In this document: positions 11,192 through 18,297 of the stretch, piece by piece
Layout of the letters: each line of letters starts with the position of its first letter
Position numbering within the stretch: the stretch's first letter is position 1
From: Mesorhizobium qingshengii
GTDB taxonomy: Bacteria; Pseudomonadota; Alphaproteobacteria; Rhizobiales; Rhizobiaceae
Assembly (NCBI RefSeq): GCF_027563465.1
Contig: NZ_JAPFQA010000002.1
Coordinates: forward strand, 1-64,000
DNA: 64,000 nucleotides
Direction of reading: 5' to 3'
The notes under the pieces: model-generated
Databases searched by the model: none
Seen by the model: the letters and a program-made list of their open reading frames with translations, nothing else
What the model was told of the DNA's origin: nothing
Program-made: the position numbers and the translations under genes

Positions 11192-12063
11192 TGGCGCAGC
11201 ACCGGTCGTGTCAGGCAAGTCGGGCCGCCCTCGCATGCGATGCAGAGCGCATCCGCCTCGAAGGTGGAAACCGCGCAGCCGGCCGCCTGCATGGCAGCCG
11301 CTGTCCTGGGAAAGCCGGCGACAGCGATCACCTGGCGCGGCGCCGTCGGCAGCACATTGAGGCTGAGCCCGTTGGAGGCGAAGAATTCGTCGGCATCGCC
11401 CTCGACCAGCCTGATGCCGCGCGCGCGCAGCAGCTGGTAGAAAGCGGCCGGCAGCAAAGGCGCGTAGACCAGCGCCAGATCGTCGGCAAGCGGGCTGATC
11501 ACCGACATCAGATGCAGGCAGGCTTCCTCGCCATGCCAGAGCGGCAGGTCGAAGCCATAAACCGAAATGCCCTTGGGCGAGAGCAGGTTTGACAGCTGCT
11601 GGATGCCGTGCTGGTTGGTGCGCACGCCACGGCCGACGGCCAGCGTGTCTGCATCCACCCAGACGCAGTCGCCGCCTTCCACCTGGCCCGGACCATCGAT
11701 GCGGCCGAGAAGGGGGATGCCCATGCGCCTGTAGGCTATCTCATGCAGACCGGGCTCAGGCTGGCGCAGCGCCTTGCCCATCGAGAGAATGATCGCGCCA
11801 TGATCGGTCATCAGCGACGGATCATGGGTGAAAACGGAATCGGCCAGCCCGTCATCGGCGTCCGTCAGCCATTCGATCTCGGCGCCGGAGGCTGCGACCA
11901 TGCTGGTCAGCTGCTCATGCTGGGCAGCGGCTTTTTGCGCATCGAAGCCGGGGCCGTAGTGCCATTCCTGCGCCCTGGCATGACGCATGGCGCTCTCGGC
12001 GGAGCGCATCAGCACGCGCTTCAACGGTCCGGCCATCGACTGCGACCCGTATGTTTTGCCCAC
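11188..12063 (-). CDS. Dimethylargininase/amidinotransferase-fold hydrolase
   Basis: A 291-residue protein of the guanidine-modifying (pentein) superfamily. VFTHDPSLMTDHGAIILS (about 78-94) fits the substrate-binding Asp region, His184 lies in ACLHLMSVISP, and Cys283 lies in CEGGPTCLTRP, matching the CxGGxTC nucleophile motif of dimethylarginine dimethylaminohydrolase. Such enzymes release an amine from arginine derivatives to give citrulline. I chose the GTG at 12063 because GGGAGAATTGA precedes it; ATG 12036 is an alternative. Its stop overlaps the start of the ThDP decarboxylase. The adjacent plus-strand operon encodes a basic-type amino-acid ABC transporter. Whether the substrate is methylarginine, arginine or another guanidine is not visible. 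Confidence 0.82.
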   Translation of the reverse strand: MGKTYGSQSMAGPLKRVLMRSAESAMRHARAQEWHYGPGFDAQKAAAQHEQLTSMVAASGAEIEWLTDADDGLADSVFTHDPSLMTDHGAIILSMGKALRQPEPGLHEIAYRRMGIPLLGRIDGPGQVEGGDCVWVDADTLAVGRGVRTNQHGIQQLSNLLSPKGISVYGFDLPLWHGEEACLHLMSVISPLADDLALVYAPLLPAAFYQLLRARGIRLVEGDADEFFASNGLSLNVLPTAPRQVIAVAGFPRTAAAMQAAGCAVSTFEADALCIACEGGPTCLTRPVLRQ

Positions 12064-12252
12064 TCAATTCTCCCGAAGCGTCCGTTGCCGCCACTAACCA
12101 CTACAGCAGGCCGTGATCAATAGTCCAAAAACCATGGTTGACGGAGGCAAGCGGAACGGTCCATCTTGAGAACGGGAACTCTGTCAGTGACGGGTAATGG
12201 GTAAAAGAATCCAGCAGCGACGAGCTCGACCGCTCCGCGGAGCGTCGAAGGG

Positions 12253-13068
12253 ATGATGGCTCAACTCGCCGCACCCGCACTGAAACACACGGCGCAGGAC
12301 GGCGCCGCCGAAGCCATCCATGTCGAGAACCTGCACAAGAAGTTCGGTGAGCTGCATGTGCTGAAGGGCGTCTCGCTGTCGGCGCGCGACGGCGAGGTCA
12401 TCGCCATCATCGGCGGCTCGGGCTCGGGCAAATCGACACTGCTGCGCTGCATCAACTGCCTGGAAAACCCGACCAGCGGCGTCATCCGTGTCAATGGCGA
12501 GGAGATCAAGCTGAAGGCCGACAGCCACGGCCACACGGTTCCGGCCGACCGCAGGCAGATCGAACGCATCCGCTCCAAGCTCGGCATGGTGTTCCAGAAC
12601 TTCAACCTGTGGAGCCATATGACGCTGATCGAAAACGTCATCGAGGTTCCGGTGCATGTGCTTGGCGTCAAGCGCGAGGTGGCCGTCGCCGAGGCGGAAA
12701 AGCTGCTTGCCCGCGTCGGCCTGGCCGAAAAGCGCGACGTCTATCCGGCCTATCTGTCGGGCGGCCAGCAGCAGCGGGCCGCGATCGCTCGCGCCTTGGC
12801 CATCAATCCGCGCGTCATGCTGTTCGACGAGCCGACCTCCGCACTCGACCCCGAGCTGGTCGGCGAGGTGCTGAAGGTGATCGGCGACCTGGCGCGCGAA
12901 GGCCGCACCATGGTGCTGGTCACACACGAGATGAAGTTCGCCCGCGAGGTCGCGACACACGTCGTCTATCTCTACAACGGGCTGGTCGAGGAAGAAGGAC
13001 CGCCGGAGCAGATCTTCGGCGCGCCCAGATCCGAGAGGCTCAAGCAGTTCATCCGCAACATCGGCTAG
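12253..13068 (+). CDS. Polar/basic amino-acid ABC transporter, ATP-binding protein
   Basis: A 271-residue cytosolic ATPase of the HisP/OccP/GlnQ family. The Walker A is GGSGSGKSTLLR, the Q-loop is MVFQNFNLWSHMT, the signature is YLSGGQQQR, and the Walker B is VMLFDEPTSALDPE, with the switch His in LVTHEMKFA. The FNLWSHMT Q-loop and the VPADRRQIERIRSKLGMVF region are typical of basic-amino-acid and opine transporters. Two ATGs occur in tandem at 12253 and 12256; GAAGGG lies just upstream. It is the first gene of a five-gene operon (ATPase, binding protein, two permeases, Ldh2-like enzyme) divergent from the DDAH-like gene. Confidence 0.95.
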   Translation: MMAQLAAPALKHTAQDGAAEAIHVENLHKKFGELHVLKGVSLSARDGEVIAIIGGSGSGKSTLLRCINCLENPTSGVIRVNGEEIKLKADSHGHTVPADRRQIERIRSKLGMVFQNFNLWSHMTLIENVIEVPVHVLGVKREVAVAEAEKLLARVGLAEKRDVYPAYLSGGQQQRAAIARALAINPRVMLFDEPTSALDPELVGEVLKVIGDLAREGRTMVLVTHEMKFAREVATHVVYLYNGLVEEEGPPEQIFGAPRSERLKQFIRNIG

Positions 13069-13125
13069 GGAAAGGCCGCGACGGAAGAAAAACCGGGAAC
13101 CAACAACAAACTGGGAGTCGTTAAA

Positions 13126-13923
13126 ATGAAGACTGTTCTGAAGACATTCGCCGCGGCGCTGCTGCTGGGCGTCGCCGCCATGGGCGTGGCCAAGGCCGAT
13201 CCTGTCAAGATCGGCGTCGCCGCCGAACCCTATCCGCCCTTCACTTCGCCGGATGCGTCCGGCAAATGGGTCGGCTGGGAGATCGATTTCATCGACGCCG
13301 TCTGTGCCGAAGAAAAGCTCGACTGTGTCATCACCCCCGTCGCCTGGGACGGCATCATTCCGGCGCTGACGACCAAGAAAATCGACGTCATCGCCAGTTC
13401 GATGTCGATCACGGAGGAGCGCAAGAAGACGATCGACTTCTCCGACAAGTACTACAACACCCCGACCGCGATCATCGGACCAAAGGACCAGAAGTTCGGC
13501 TCCGCTCCGGACGACCTCAAGGGCAAGGTCATCGGGGTCCAGGTGTCGACGGTGCATGCCGTGTACGCCAAGAAGCACTTCACCGGGGCGCAGGAAATCA
13601 AGGAATACCAGACCCAGGACGAGGCCAACCAGGATCTCGCCGCCGGCCGTCTCGACGCGGTACAGGCCGATTCCATCGCGCTTGGCGAATTCCTCAAGTC
13701 GGACCAGGGCAAGGCCTGCTGCGATCTGAAGGGCATGGTGGCTCCGGACGATGAAGTGCTCGGACCGGGCGTCGGCGCCGGCGTCCGCAAGGAGGACACC
13801 GACCTGAAGGAAAAGATCAACGCCGGCATCAAGGCCATTCGCGCCAACGGCAAATATGACGAGATTTCGAAGAAGTACTTCGATTTCGATATTTACGGCG
13901 GCGGCGGCGCGCAGTCGAACTGA
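13126..13923 (+). CDS. Amino-acid ABC transporter substrate-binding protein
   Basis: A 265-residue periplasmic receptor. A signal peptide (MKTVLKTFAAALLLGVAA, cleavage after AKA near residue 24) precedes a family 3 (SBP_bac_3) fold: VKIGVAAEPYPPFTSPDASG at the mature N-terminus, GWEIDFIDAVC, and SSMSITEERKKTIDFSDKYY, the hinge motif of lysine/arginine/ornithine and opine receptors. There are Cys pairs (VCAEEKLDC and CCDL) that may form disulfides. The ATG follows GGGAGTCGTTAAA. It lies 57 bases after the ATPase and is followed by a strong hairpin, which may raise its mRNA relative to the permeases. Confidence 0.95.
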   Translation: MKTVLKTFAAALLLGVAAMGVAKADPVKIGVAAEPYPPFTSPDASGKWVGWEIDFIDAVCAEEKLDCVITPVAWDGIIPALTTKKIDVIASSMSITEERKKTIDFSDKYYNTPTAIIGPKDQKFGSAPDDLKGKVIGVQVSTVHAVYAKKHFTGAQEIKEYQTQDEANQDLAAGRLDAVQADSIALGEFLKSDQGKACCDLKGMVAPDDEVLGPGVGAGVRKEDTDLKEKINAGIKAIRANGKYDEISKKYFDFDIYGGGGAQSN

Positions 13924-13943
13924 TCGGCAAGTCTGGGCTTGTG

Positions 13944-13972
13944 ACCGCGCGGCGCGTTGAGCGCCGTGCGGT
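13944..13972 (+). promoter_or_regulatory. Intra-operon stem-loop after the binding-protein gene
   Basis: ACCGCGCGGCGC and GCGCCGTGCGGT form a 12-bp stem with one G-U pair around a GTTGA loop. There is no T-run, so it is not a classical terminator. Hairpins between a binding-protein gene and its permeases commonly protect the upstream message from 3' exonucleases, giving more receptor than permease. That role is inferred from its position. Confidence 0.6.
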
Positions 13973-14046
13973 TTGCCTGAACCTCTCCACGCACGCTTTC
14001 GCTGACGAAAATGGCCAGCGGCTGACGCAGCAATCCGGGGGCGAAG

Positions 14047-14796
14047 CTGATCGACGCATTTCTTTCGGCCTCGGCGGCCGGCATCATCGAACTTCTCTCG
14101 CCCAACCCACCGGGCTGGGGCAGGACGCTTTTGGTTGGGCTTCTGCATTCGATCGAGATCGCGCTGGGCGCCACGTGCCTCGGTCTCTTGATCGGCACCG
14201 GCGGCGCCTATGGCAAGCTTTATGGCGGTCCGGTGGTGCGCGACCTGCTGGGTGTCTACACGACCATCGTGCGCGCGGTGCCCGAACTGGTGCTGATCCT
14301 GCTGCTCTATTACGCCGGCACCGACCTGATCAATCAGGCGCTGACGGCAATGGGCTATCAGCGCGTCGACATCAGCGGCCTTGCCGCCGGCATCGCCGTG
14401 CTCGGCTTTGTCCAGGGCGCCTACTCGACCGAGGTGATCCGTGGGGCGATCCTGGCCATTCCGCAGGGCCAAATTGAAGCCGCCCGCGCCTATGGAATGT
14501 CTCCTGGACTTCTCCTGCGGCGCATCACCTTGCCGGCAATGCTGCCTTTCGCCATACCGGGCCTTGCCAATCTCTGGCTCATTGCCACCAAGGATACAGC
14601 CCTGCTGGCGGTCGTCGGTTTCTACGAACTGGCGCTGGCAACACGGCAGGCCGCGGGCGTCACCAAGGCTTATTTCACCTTCTTCTTTGCCGCGGCAGTG
14701 CTCTACCTGCTGCTATCCCTGATTTCCAATTTCCTTATCGGCCGCGTCGAAGCATGGTCCCGGCGCGGCATGCCTTCGCTCAGGGAAGCACGCTGA
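14047..14796 (+). CDS. Amino-acid ABC transporter permease (OccQ/HisQ type), probable CTG start
   Basis: An inner-membrane permease of about 249 residues. The EAA loop is IPQGQIEAARAYGMSPGLLLRRITLPAMLP, typical of the HisQ/HisM family. The first conventional start in frame is a TTG at 14131, but conserved-looking coding (LIDAFLSASAAGIIELLSPN) runs upstream to a stop at 14023-14025. The only reasonable start in that space is CTG at 14047, preceded by GGGGGCGAAG. Starting at 14131 would cut into the first transmembrane helix (LLVGLLHSIEIALGA). So either CTG initiates, or the sequence has an error upstream. It overlaps the next permease by TGATG. Confidence 0.85.
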   Translation: MIDAFLSASAAGIIELLSPNPPGWGRTLLVGLLHSIEIALGATCLGLLIGTGGAYGKLYGGPVVRDLLGVYTTIVRAVPELVLILLLYYAGTDLINQALTAMGYQRVDISGLAAGIAVLGFVQGAYSTEVIRGAILAIPQGQIEAARAYGMSPGLLLRRITLPAMLPFAIPGLANLWLIATKDTALLAVVGFYELALATRQAAGVTKAYFTFFFAAAVLYLLLSLISNFLIGRVEAWSRRGMPSLREAR

Positions 14797-15605
14797 TGGC
14801 CAACGAAGCGGCCATCATCAACGTTGTCGCGCGGACCTCGCTGTGGCTGCAGCCGCATCGCATCGTGCTGATCCTGATCGCGCTGGGGCTGGTTCTGGCG
14901 GCAGCCTTTTTCATGCGCTGGGACTGGTTGCCGCAATATTATGAAATGGGATTGATCGGCATCTGGCGCTCGCTGTGGATCCTGGCCGTCACCTGCATTC
15001 TGGGCTTCCTGTTCGCGGTGCCGCTCGGGCTGGCGCAGGCCACCGGTTCGTTCTGGTTCGCCGCGCCCGCCAAGGCCTTCTGCACGATCATCCGGGGGAC
15101 GCCGCTTCTGATCCAGCTGTGGCTGCTCTATTACGGCCTGGGCTCGCTGTTTCCGCAGTACCCGTGGGTCCGCGAGTCCTGGATGTGGCCGTATCTGCGG
15201 CAGGCGTGGCCCTATGGCGTACTGGCGCTGACCTTGTCCTTCGCCGGCTATGAGGGCGAAGTGATGCGCGGTGCGTTTGCCGGCGTTCCCAAGGGGCAAT
15301 TGGAAGCCGCGCGCGCCTTCGGCATGAGCCGCTGGAAGATCTTCCGGCGCATCTGGCTGCCGCAGGCTTTCTACCGGGCGCTGCCGACGCTGACCGGCGA
15401 GACCGTGCTGCAGTTGAAATCGACGCCGCTGGTGGCGACGATCAGCGTCATCGACATCTTCGCCGTTTCGTCGAAGGTGCGGCAGGACACCTACCTCACC
15501 TACGAACCCTTGCTGCTGCTGGCGCTGATCTACATGACGATCACCGGCATTCTCGTCTTCGCGTTCAGCAGGATCGAGGCGCGGATCCCCAACAAAATTG
15601 GGTAG
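14796..15605 (+). CDS. Amino-acid ABC transporter permease (OccM/HisM type)
   Basis: The 269-residue second permease of the heterodimeric channel. It has five to six hydrophobic helices, an IIRGTPLLIQLWLLYYGLG segment characteristic of polar amino-acid permeases, and the EAA loop VPKGQLEAARAFGMSRWKIF that docks the ATPase. Its ATG overlaps the stop codon of the previous permease (TGATG at 14794-14798), so I preferred it to an upstream GTG at 14754. About 115 bases with an imperfect inverted repeat separate it from the Ldh2-like gene. Confidence 0.94.
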   Translation: MANEAAIINVVARTSLWLQPHRIVLILIALGLVLAAAFFMRWDWLPQYYEMGLIGIWRSLWILAVTCILGFLFAVPLGLAQATGSFWFAAPAKAFCTIIRGTPLLIQLWLLYYGLGSLFPQYPWVRESWMWPYLRQAWPYGVLALTLSFAGYEGEVMRGAFAGVPKGQLEAARAFGMSRWKIFRRIWLPQAFYRALPTLTGETVLQLKSTPLVATISVIDIFAVSSKVRQDTYLTYEPLLLLALIYMTITGILVFAFSRIEARIPNKIG

Positions 15606-15608
15606 AAG

Positions 15609-15710
15609 CAAATAGCGAATAGCGAGTAGTAATCGGGGACAGGGGACGCGCGATGGCCGACAGCTCGCCATTCCCCTATTCGCTATTCCCTGTTCGCTAC
15701 TCACTCAGGA
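15609..15710. repeat. Imperfect inverted repeat of GCGAATAGCGA units
   Basis: Left units AAATAGCGAATAGCGAGTAG and right units CTATTCGCTATTCCCTG then TTCGCTACTCAC are approximately complementary and flank a GC-rich middle. Together they could fold into a long imperfect hairpin between the permease and the Ldh2-like gene. It looks like a dispersed intergenic element rather than a terminator. Confidence 0.55.
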
Positions 15711-15720
15711 ACTCATCGTG

Positions 15721-16722
15721 ATGCAACTCAGTCTCGACCAGGCCAAAGGACTGTGCCGAATGGCGGCGCTTGGCGCCGGTGCCAATGAGGAAGCGGCGCA
15801 ATCGCTCACCGCCTCGATCATATCAGCCGAGGCGGAAGGGCTTTCGACCGTCGGGCTGTCGCATCTCATCGACTACCTCGAGGCGCTGGAAGCCGGGCGC
15901 ATTGACGGCAATGCAGATCCGGTGATCACCCGGCCGGCACTCGCGGTCTATCTCTCCGACGCGCGCGGCGGTCTGGCGCATACCGGCTTCGACCGCACAA
16001 TCGACGACCTCGCCAAGGCCGCGCGGTTGTTCGGTGTCGCCATCTTCTCGCAGAAGAACGCCTATACATGCGGCGCGCTCGGCTATTTCACCGGACGGCT
16101 GGCCGCCCAGGGGCTGGTGTCGTTCGCCGCCACCAACGGCCCGGCCATTCTCGCCGGCTCGGGCTCGACCAAGCCGGTCTACTGCACCAACCCGATGTCG
16201 TTTGCGGCCCCTGCCGCCGACGGCGCGCCGCTGGTCATCGACCAGTCGTCGAGCGCCACCGCTTTCGTCAATATCCGAAAGGCGGCGGAAGACGGCAAGA
16301 AGATACCCGAAGGCTGGGCGCTGGACGCCAGCGGCAACCCGACCACCGATCCGGCCGCCGCCATGAAAGGCGCCATGCTCGCCTTCGGCGGCCAGCGCGG
16401 CGCCAATATCGCCCTGATGGTCGAAGTGCTGGCGGCCGGCCTGTCGGGCGCCAACTGGTCGCTCGACGCGCCATGGTTCACCGGCGGAGCGGAGAGCCCC
16501 GGCACCGGGCTGTTCGTGCTTGCGGTGGAGCCCAAGCTGCTCGACCCGGACTTCGAGCAGCGGATGAAGGACCAGCTCGACCGGCTGCGGCGCCGCTATG
16601 GCGTGCATGTGCCGGGCCGCGCCCGCGCCGAGGCCGTCGAGAGGGCGCAAGCGCGCGGGATCACCGCGTCCAAGGCGGTGGTGCAGCGCATCTCCGAGTT
16701 CGCGGCGCGTTATTCTTCCTGA
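15721..16722 (+). CDS. Ldh2-family (malate/lactate dehydrogenase 2, DpkA-type) oxidoreductase, divergent
   Basis: A 333-residue member of the fold used by sulfolactate dehydrogenase, ureidoglycolate dehydrogenase and the delta1-piperideine/pyrroline-2-carboxylate reductase DpkA. The family landmarks are VYCTNPMSFAAP, VIDQSSSATAFVNIRKA, GWALDASGNPTTDPAAAMKG and AFGGQRGANIALMVEVLAAGLSG. Two normally His-containing segments are changed: the SHG motif reads STVG (residues 42-45) and the NSxHxG motif reads NAYTCG (113-118). As last gene of an amino-acid uptake operon a cyclic imino-acid reductase role is plausible but the altered residues make it uncertain. GTG 15718 is an alternative start; AGGAA precedes both. 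Confidence 0.85.
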   Translation: MQLSLDQAKGLCRMAALGAGANEEAAQSLTASIISAEAEGLSTVGLSHLIDYLEALEAGRIDGNADPVITRPALAVYLSDARGGLAHTGFDRTIDDLAKAARLFGVAIFSQKNAYTCGALGYFTGRLAAQGLVSFAATNGPAILAGSGSTKPVYCTNPMSFAAPAADGAPLVIDQSSSATAFVNIRKAAEDGKKIPEGWALDASGNPTTDPAAAMKGAMLAFGGQRGANIALMVEVLAAGLSGANWSLDAPWFTGGAESPGTGLFVLAVEPKLLDPDFEQRMKDQLDRLRRRYGVHVPGRARAEAVERAQARGITASKAVVQRISEFAARYSS

Positions 16723-16930
16723 ATGAAGTCAACGGATTTTTTCCGCGCCTCGCTGAACCTTCTGGTGCGTTGCGACGACCAATAGCTGTCCGGGTCGGGT
16801 TTGCCCGGTCGGTGCCATCCGGTCGAATGTGTCCAGGGCTGGGGCGGGCGTGCTTGCTTCGCGCCCACTTGATACCGTCTCAGGTCAGGCAGCCTCGTTG
16901 GACCCTGGTTTCGACATGAGCGTCACCCGG

Positions 16931-16954
16931 AAAACCCCGCCTCGGCGGGGTTTT
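16931..16954 (+). terminator. Rho-independent terminator
   Basis: AAAACCCCGCC-TC-GGCGGGGTTTT is a perfect palindromic stem with A-rich and T-rich flanks. It would end the ABC transporter/Ldh2 operon; it sits about 210 bases after the Ldh2 stop. Its symmetry would also allow it to work on the opposite strand. Confidence 0.88.
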
Positions 16955-17116
16955 CTGCGTTTGAATTTGCCCGCGGGTGCGTCAATAAAACACGCGTCCT
17001 TTCGGCCGCCGAGAAATCGCTTTCGTGGACCGCGATCCTGCTCTTCTTGGTCATTCCCGGCGGCAACCGCCACTCGGTCGACGCCCGCATCGGCAAGGCA
17101 TTCAGACTCGTTTTGG

Positions 17117-17199
17117 TCCTGACGCAATTCCCAGGGGAAAGCGCTATGCGCTTTTCCCGGGAAAACCGCTTCGCACTTTTCCTGGAATTGCTCAAAAAC
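17117..17199. repeat. Dispersed alphaproteobacterial intergenic repeat
   Basis: The segment contains GACGCAATTCC near its left end and CCTGGAATTGCTC near its right end, imperfectly complementary, around AAAACCGCTTCGCACTTTT at 17162-17180. A 19-base core differing at one position recurs at 39246-39264. I recognise this as the type of dispersed intergenic repeat common in rhizobia. Confidence 0.6.
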
Positions 17200-17298
17200 A
17201 AGGGGGACAGCGACGACGCGTCGCCCTTTGCCTTTGGCGCAAAACCGACTATGAAACGGCTTCAGCCAAGCCATCTGGAACGTGCGCCGGAGCCAGCC

Positions 17299-18276
17299 AT
17301 GACCGAAATCCTGCAGACCCCAAAGCTCGTCGTCGTCTTTGGCGGGTCAGGCTTTGTCGGCCGCCATGTCGTGCGCGCGCTGGCCAAGCGCGGCTATCGC
17401 ATCCGGGTCGCCTGCCGGCGGCCCGATCTTGCCGGCCACCTGCAGCCGCTTGGCAATGTCGGCCAGATCCAGCCGGTGCAGGCCAATGTGCGCGTGCGCT
17501 GGTCGATCGACCGCGCCGTGCAGGGTGCTGACCATGTCGTCAATCTCGTCGCCATCCTGCATGAGACCGGCCGCCAGAAATTCTCCGCCTTGCACGAGTT
17601 CGGCGCCCGCGCCGTGGCCGAAGCGGCGCGCGCCGTCGGCGCCGGCCTGACCCACGTTTCCGCGCTTGGCGCCGATCTGGAGTCCGGGTCGGACTACGCA
17701 CGCACCAAGGCGCTTGGCGAAAAGGCCGTGCTCGAGACGATCAAGGACGCCGTGATCTTCCGGCCATCGATCAATTTCGGGCCCGAGGACGAATTCTTCA
17801 ACCGCTTCGCCAACATGGCGCGCTATTCGCCGGTGCTGCCGCTGATCGGCGGCGGCCAGACCAAGTTCCAACCGGTCTATGTCGGCGACGTTGCCGAAGC
17901 GGTGGCGCGTTCGGTCGACGGCAAGGTCGGGGGCGGCCAGATCTATGAACTTGGCGGACCGGAGGTGCTTACCTTCAAGGAGTGCATGGAAGAGCTGCTT
18001 GAAGTGATCGAGCGCAAGCGCCTGCTGGTGCCGGTGCCGTGGTGGGTAGCAAACATCGAGGCCTCGATCCTCGGCCTGTTGCCCAATCCGCTGCTGACCA
18101 AGGACCAGGTGCTGCAGCTGCGCGAGCACAACATCGTTTCCGACGCGGCGGCGAAGGCCAACCGGACATTGCCCGGGCTCGGCATCCAGCCGCAATCGAT
18201 CGGCTCGATCCTGCCGAGCTACCTCTGGCGGTTCCGCGCCGCCGGCCAGTTCCAGCAGCGCAAGCCCGCAGCTTAA
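17299..18276 (+). CDS. Complex I NDUFA9-subunit-like protein (atypical SDR)
   Basis: A 325-residue Rossmann-fold protein of the atypical SDR group related to the 39-kDa accessory subunit of mitochondrial complex I. The nucleotide loop is VVVFGGSGFVGRHVVRALAKRG near residues 11-30. Further landmarks are VVNLVAILHETG, the YARTKALGEKAV segment carrying Tyr-x-x-x-Lys, FRPSINFGPEDEFFNRFA, and FQPVYVGDVAEAVARSV. In bacteria it is annotated as NAD(P)H-binding or NDUFA9-like; a direct role in complex I is not shown. I chose the ATG at 17299 because GGAG lies just upstream and the nucleotide loop is then close to the N-terminus as in homologues. It is monocistronic. Confidence 0.9.
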   Translation: MTEILQTPKLVVVFGGSGFVGRHVVRALAKRGYRIRVACRRPDLAGHLQPLGNVGQIQPVQANVRVRWSIDRAVQGADHVVNLVAILHETGRQKFSALHEFGARAVAEAARAVGAGLTHVSALGADLESGSDYARTKALGEKAVLETIKDAVIFRPSINFGPEDEFFNRFANMARYSPVLPLIGGGQTKFQPVYVGDVAEAVARSVDGKVGGGQIYELGGPEVLTFKECMEELLEVIERKRLLVPVPWWVANIEASILGLLPNPLLTKDQVLQLREHNIVSDAAAKANRTLPGLGIQPQSIGSILPSYLWRFRAAGQFQQRKPAA

Positions 18277-18297
18277 CTTCCAGAAGGGTCTTGCCCC

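Larger units (their letters stand above)
16723..17298. other. Intergenic region with terminator and repeat
   Basis: No gene is supported here. It holds a terminator at 16931-16954 and a dispersed repeat around 17117-17199. A reading frame continuous with the next gene begins at 17047 but passes through the repeat, so it is not taken as coding. Confidence 0.6.

Noticed and set aside
12184..14472. 762-residue open frame on the minus strand
   Set aside because: It is antisense to the ABC transporter genes; its Arg/His/Asp-rich composition is the usual shadow of GC-rich coding DNA.
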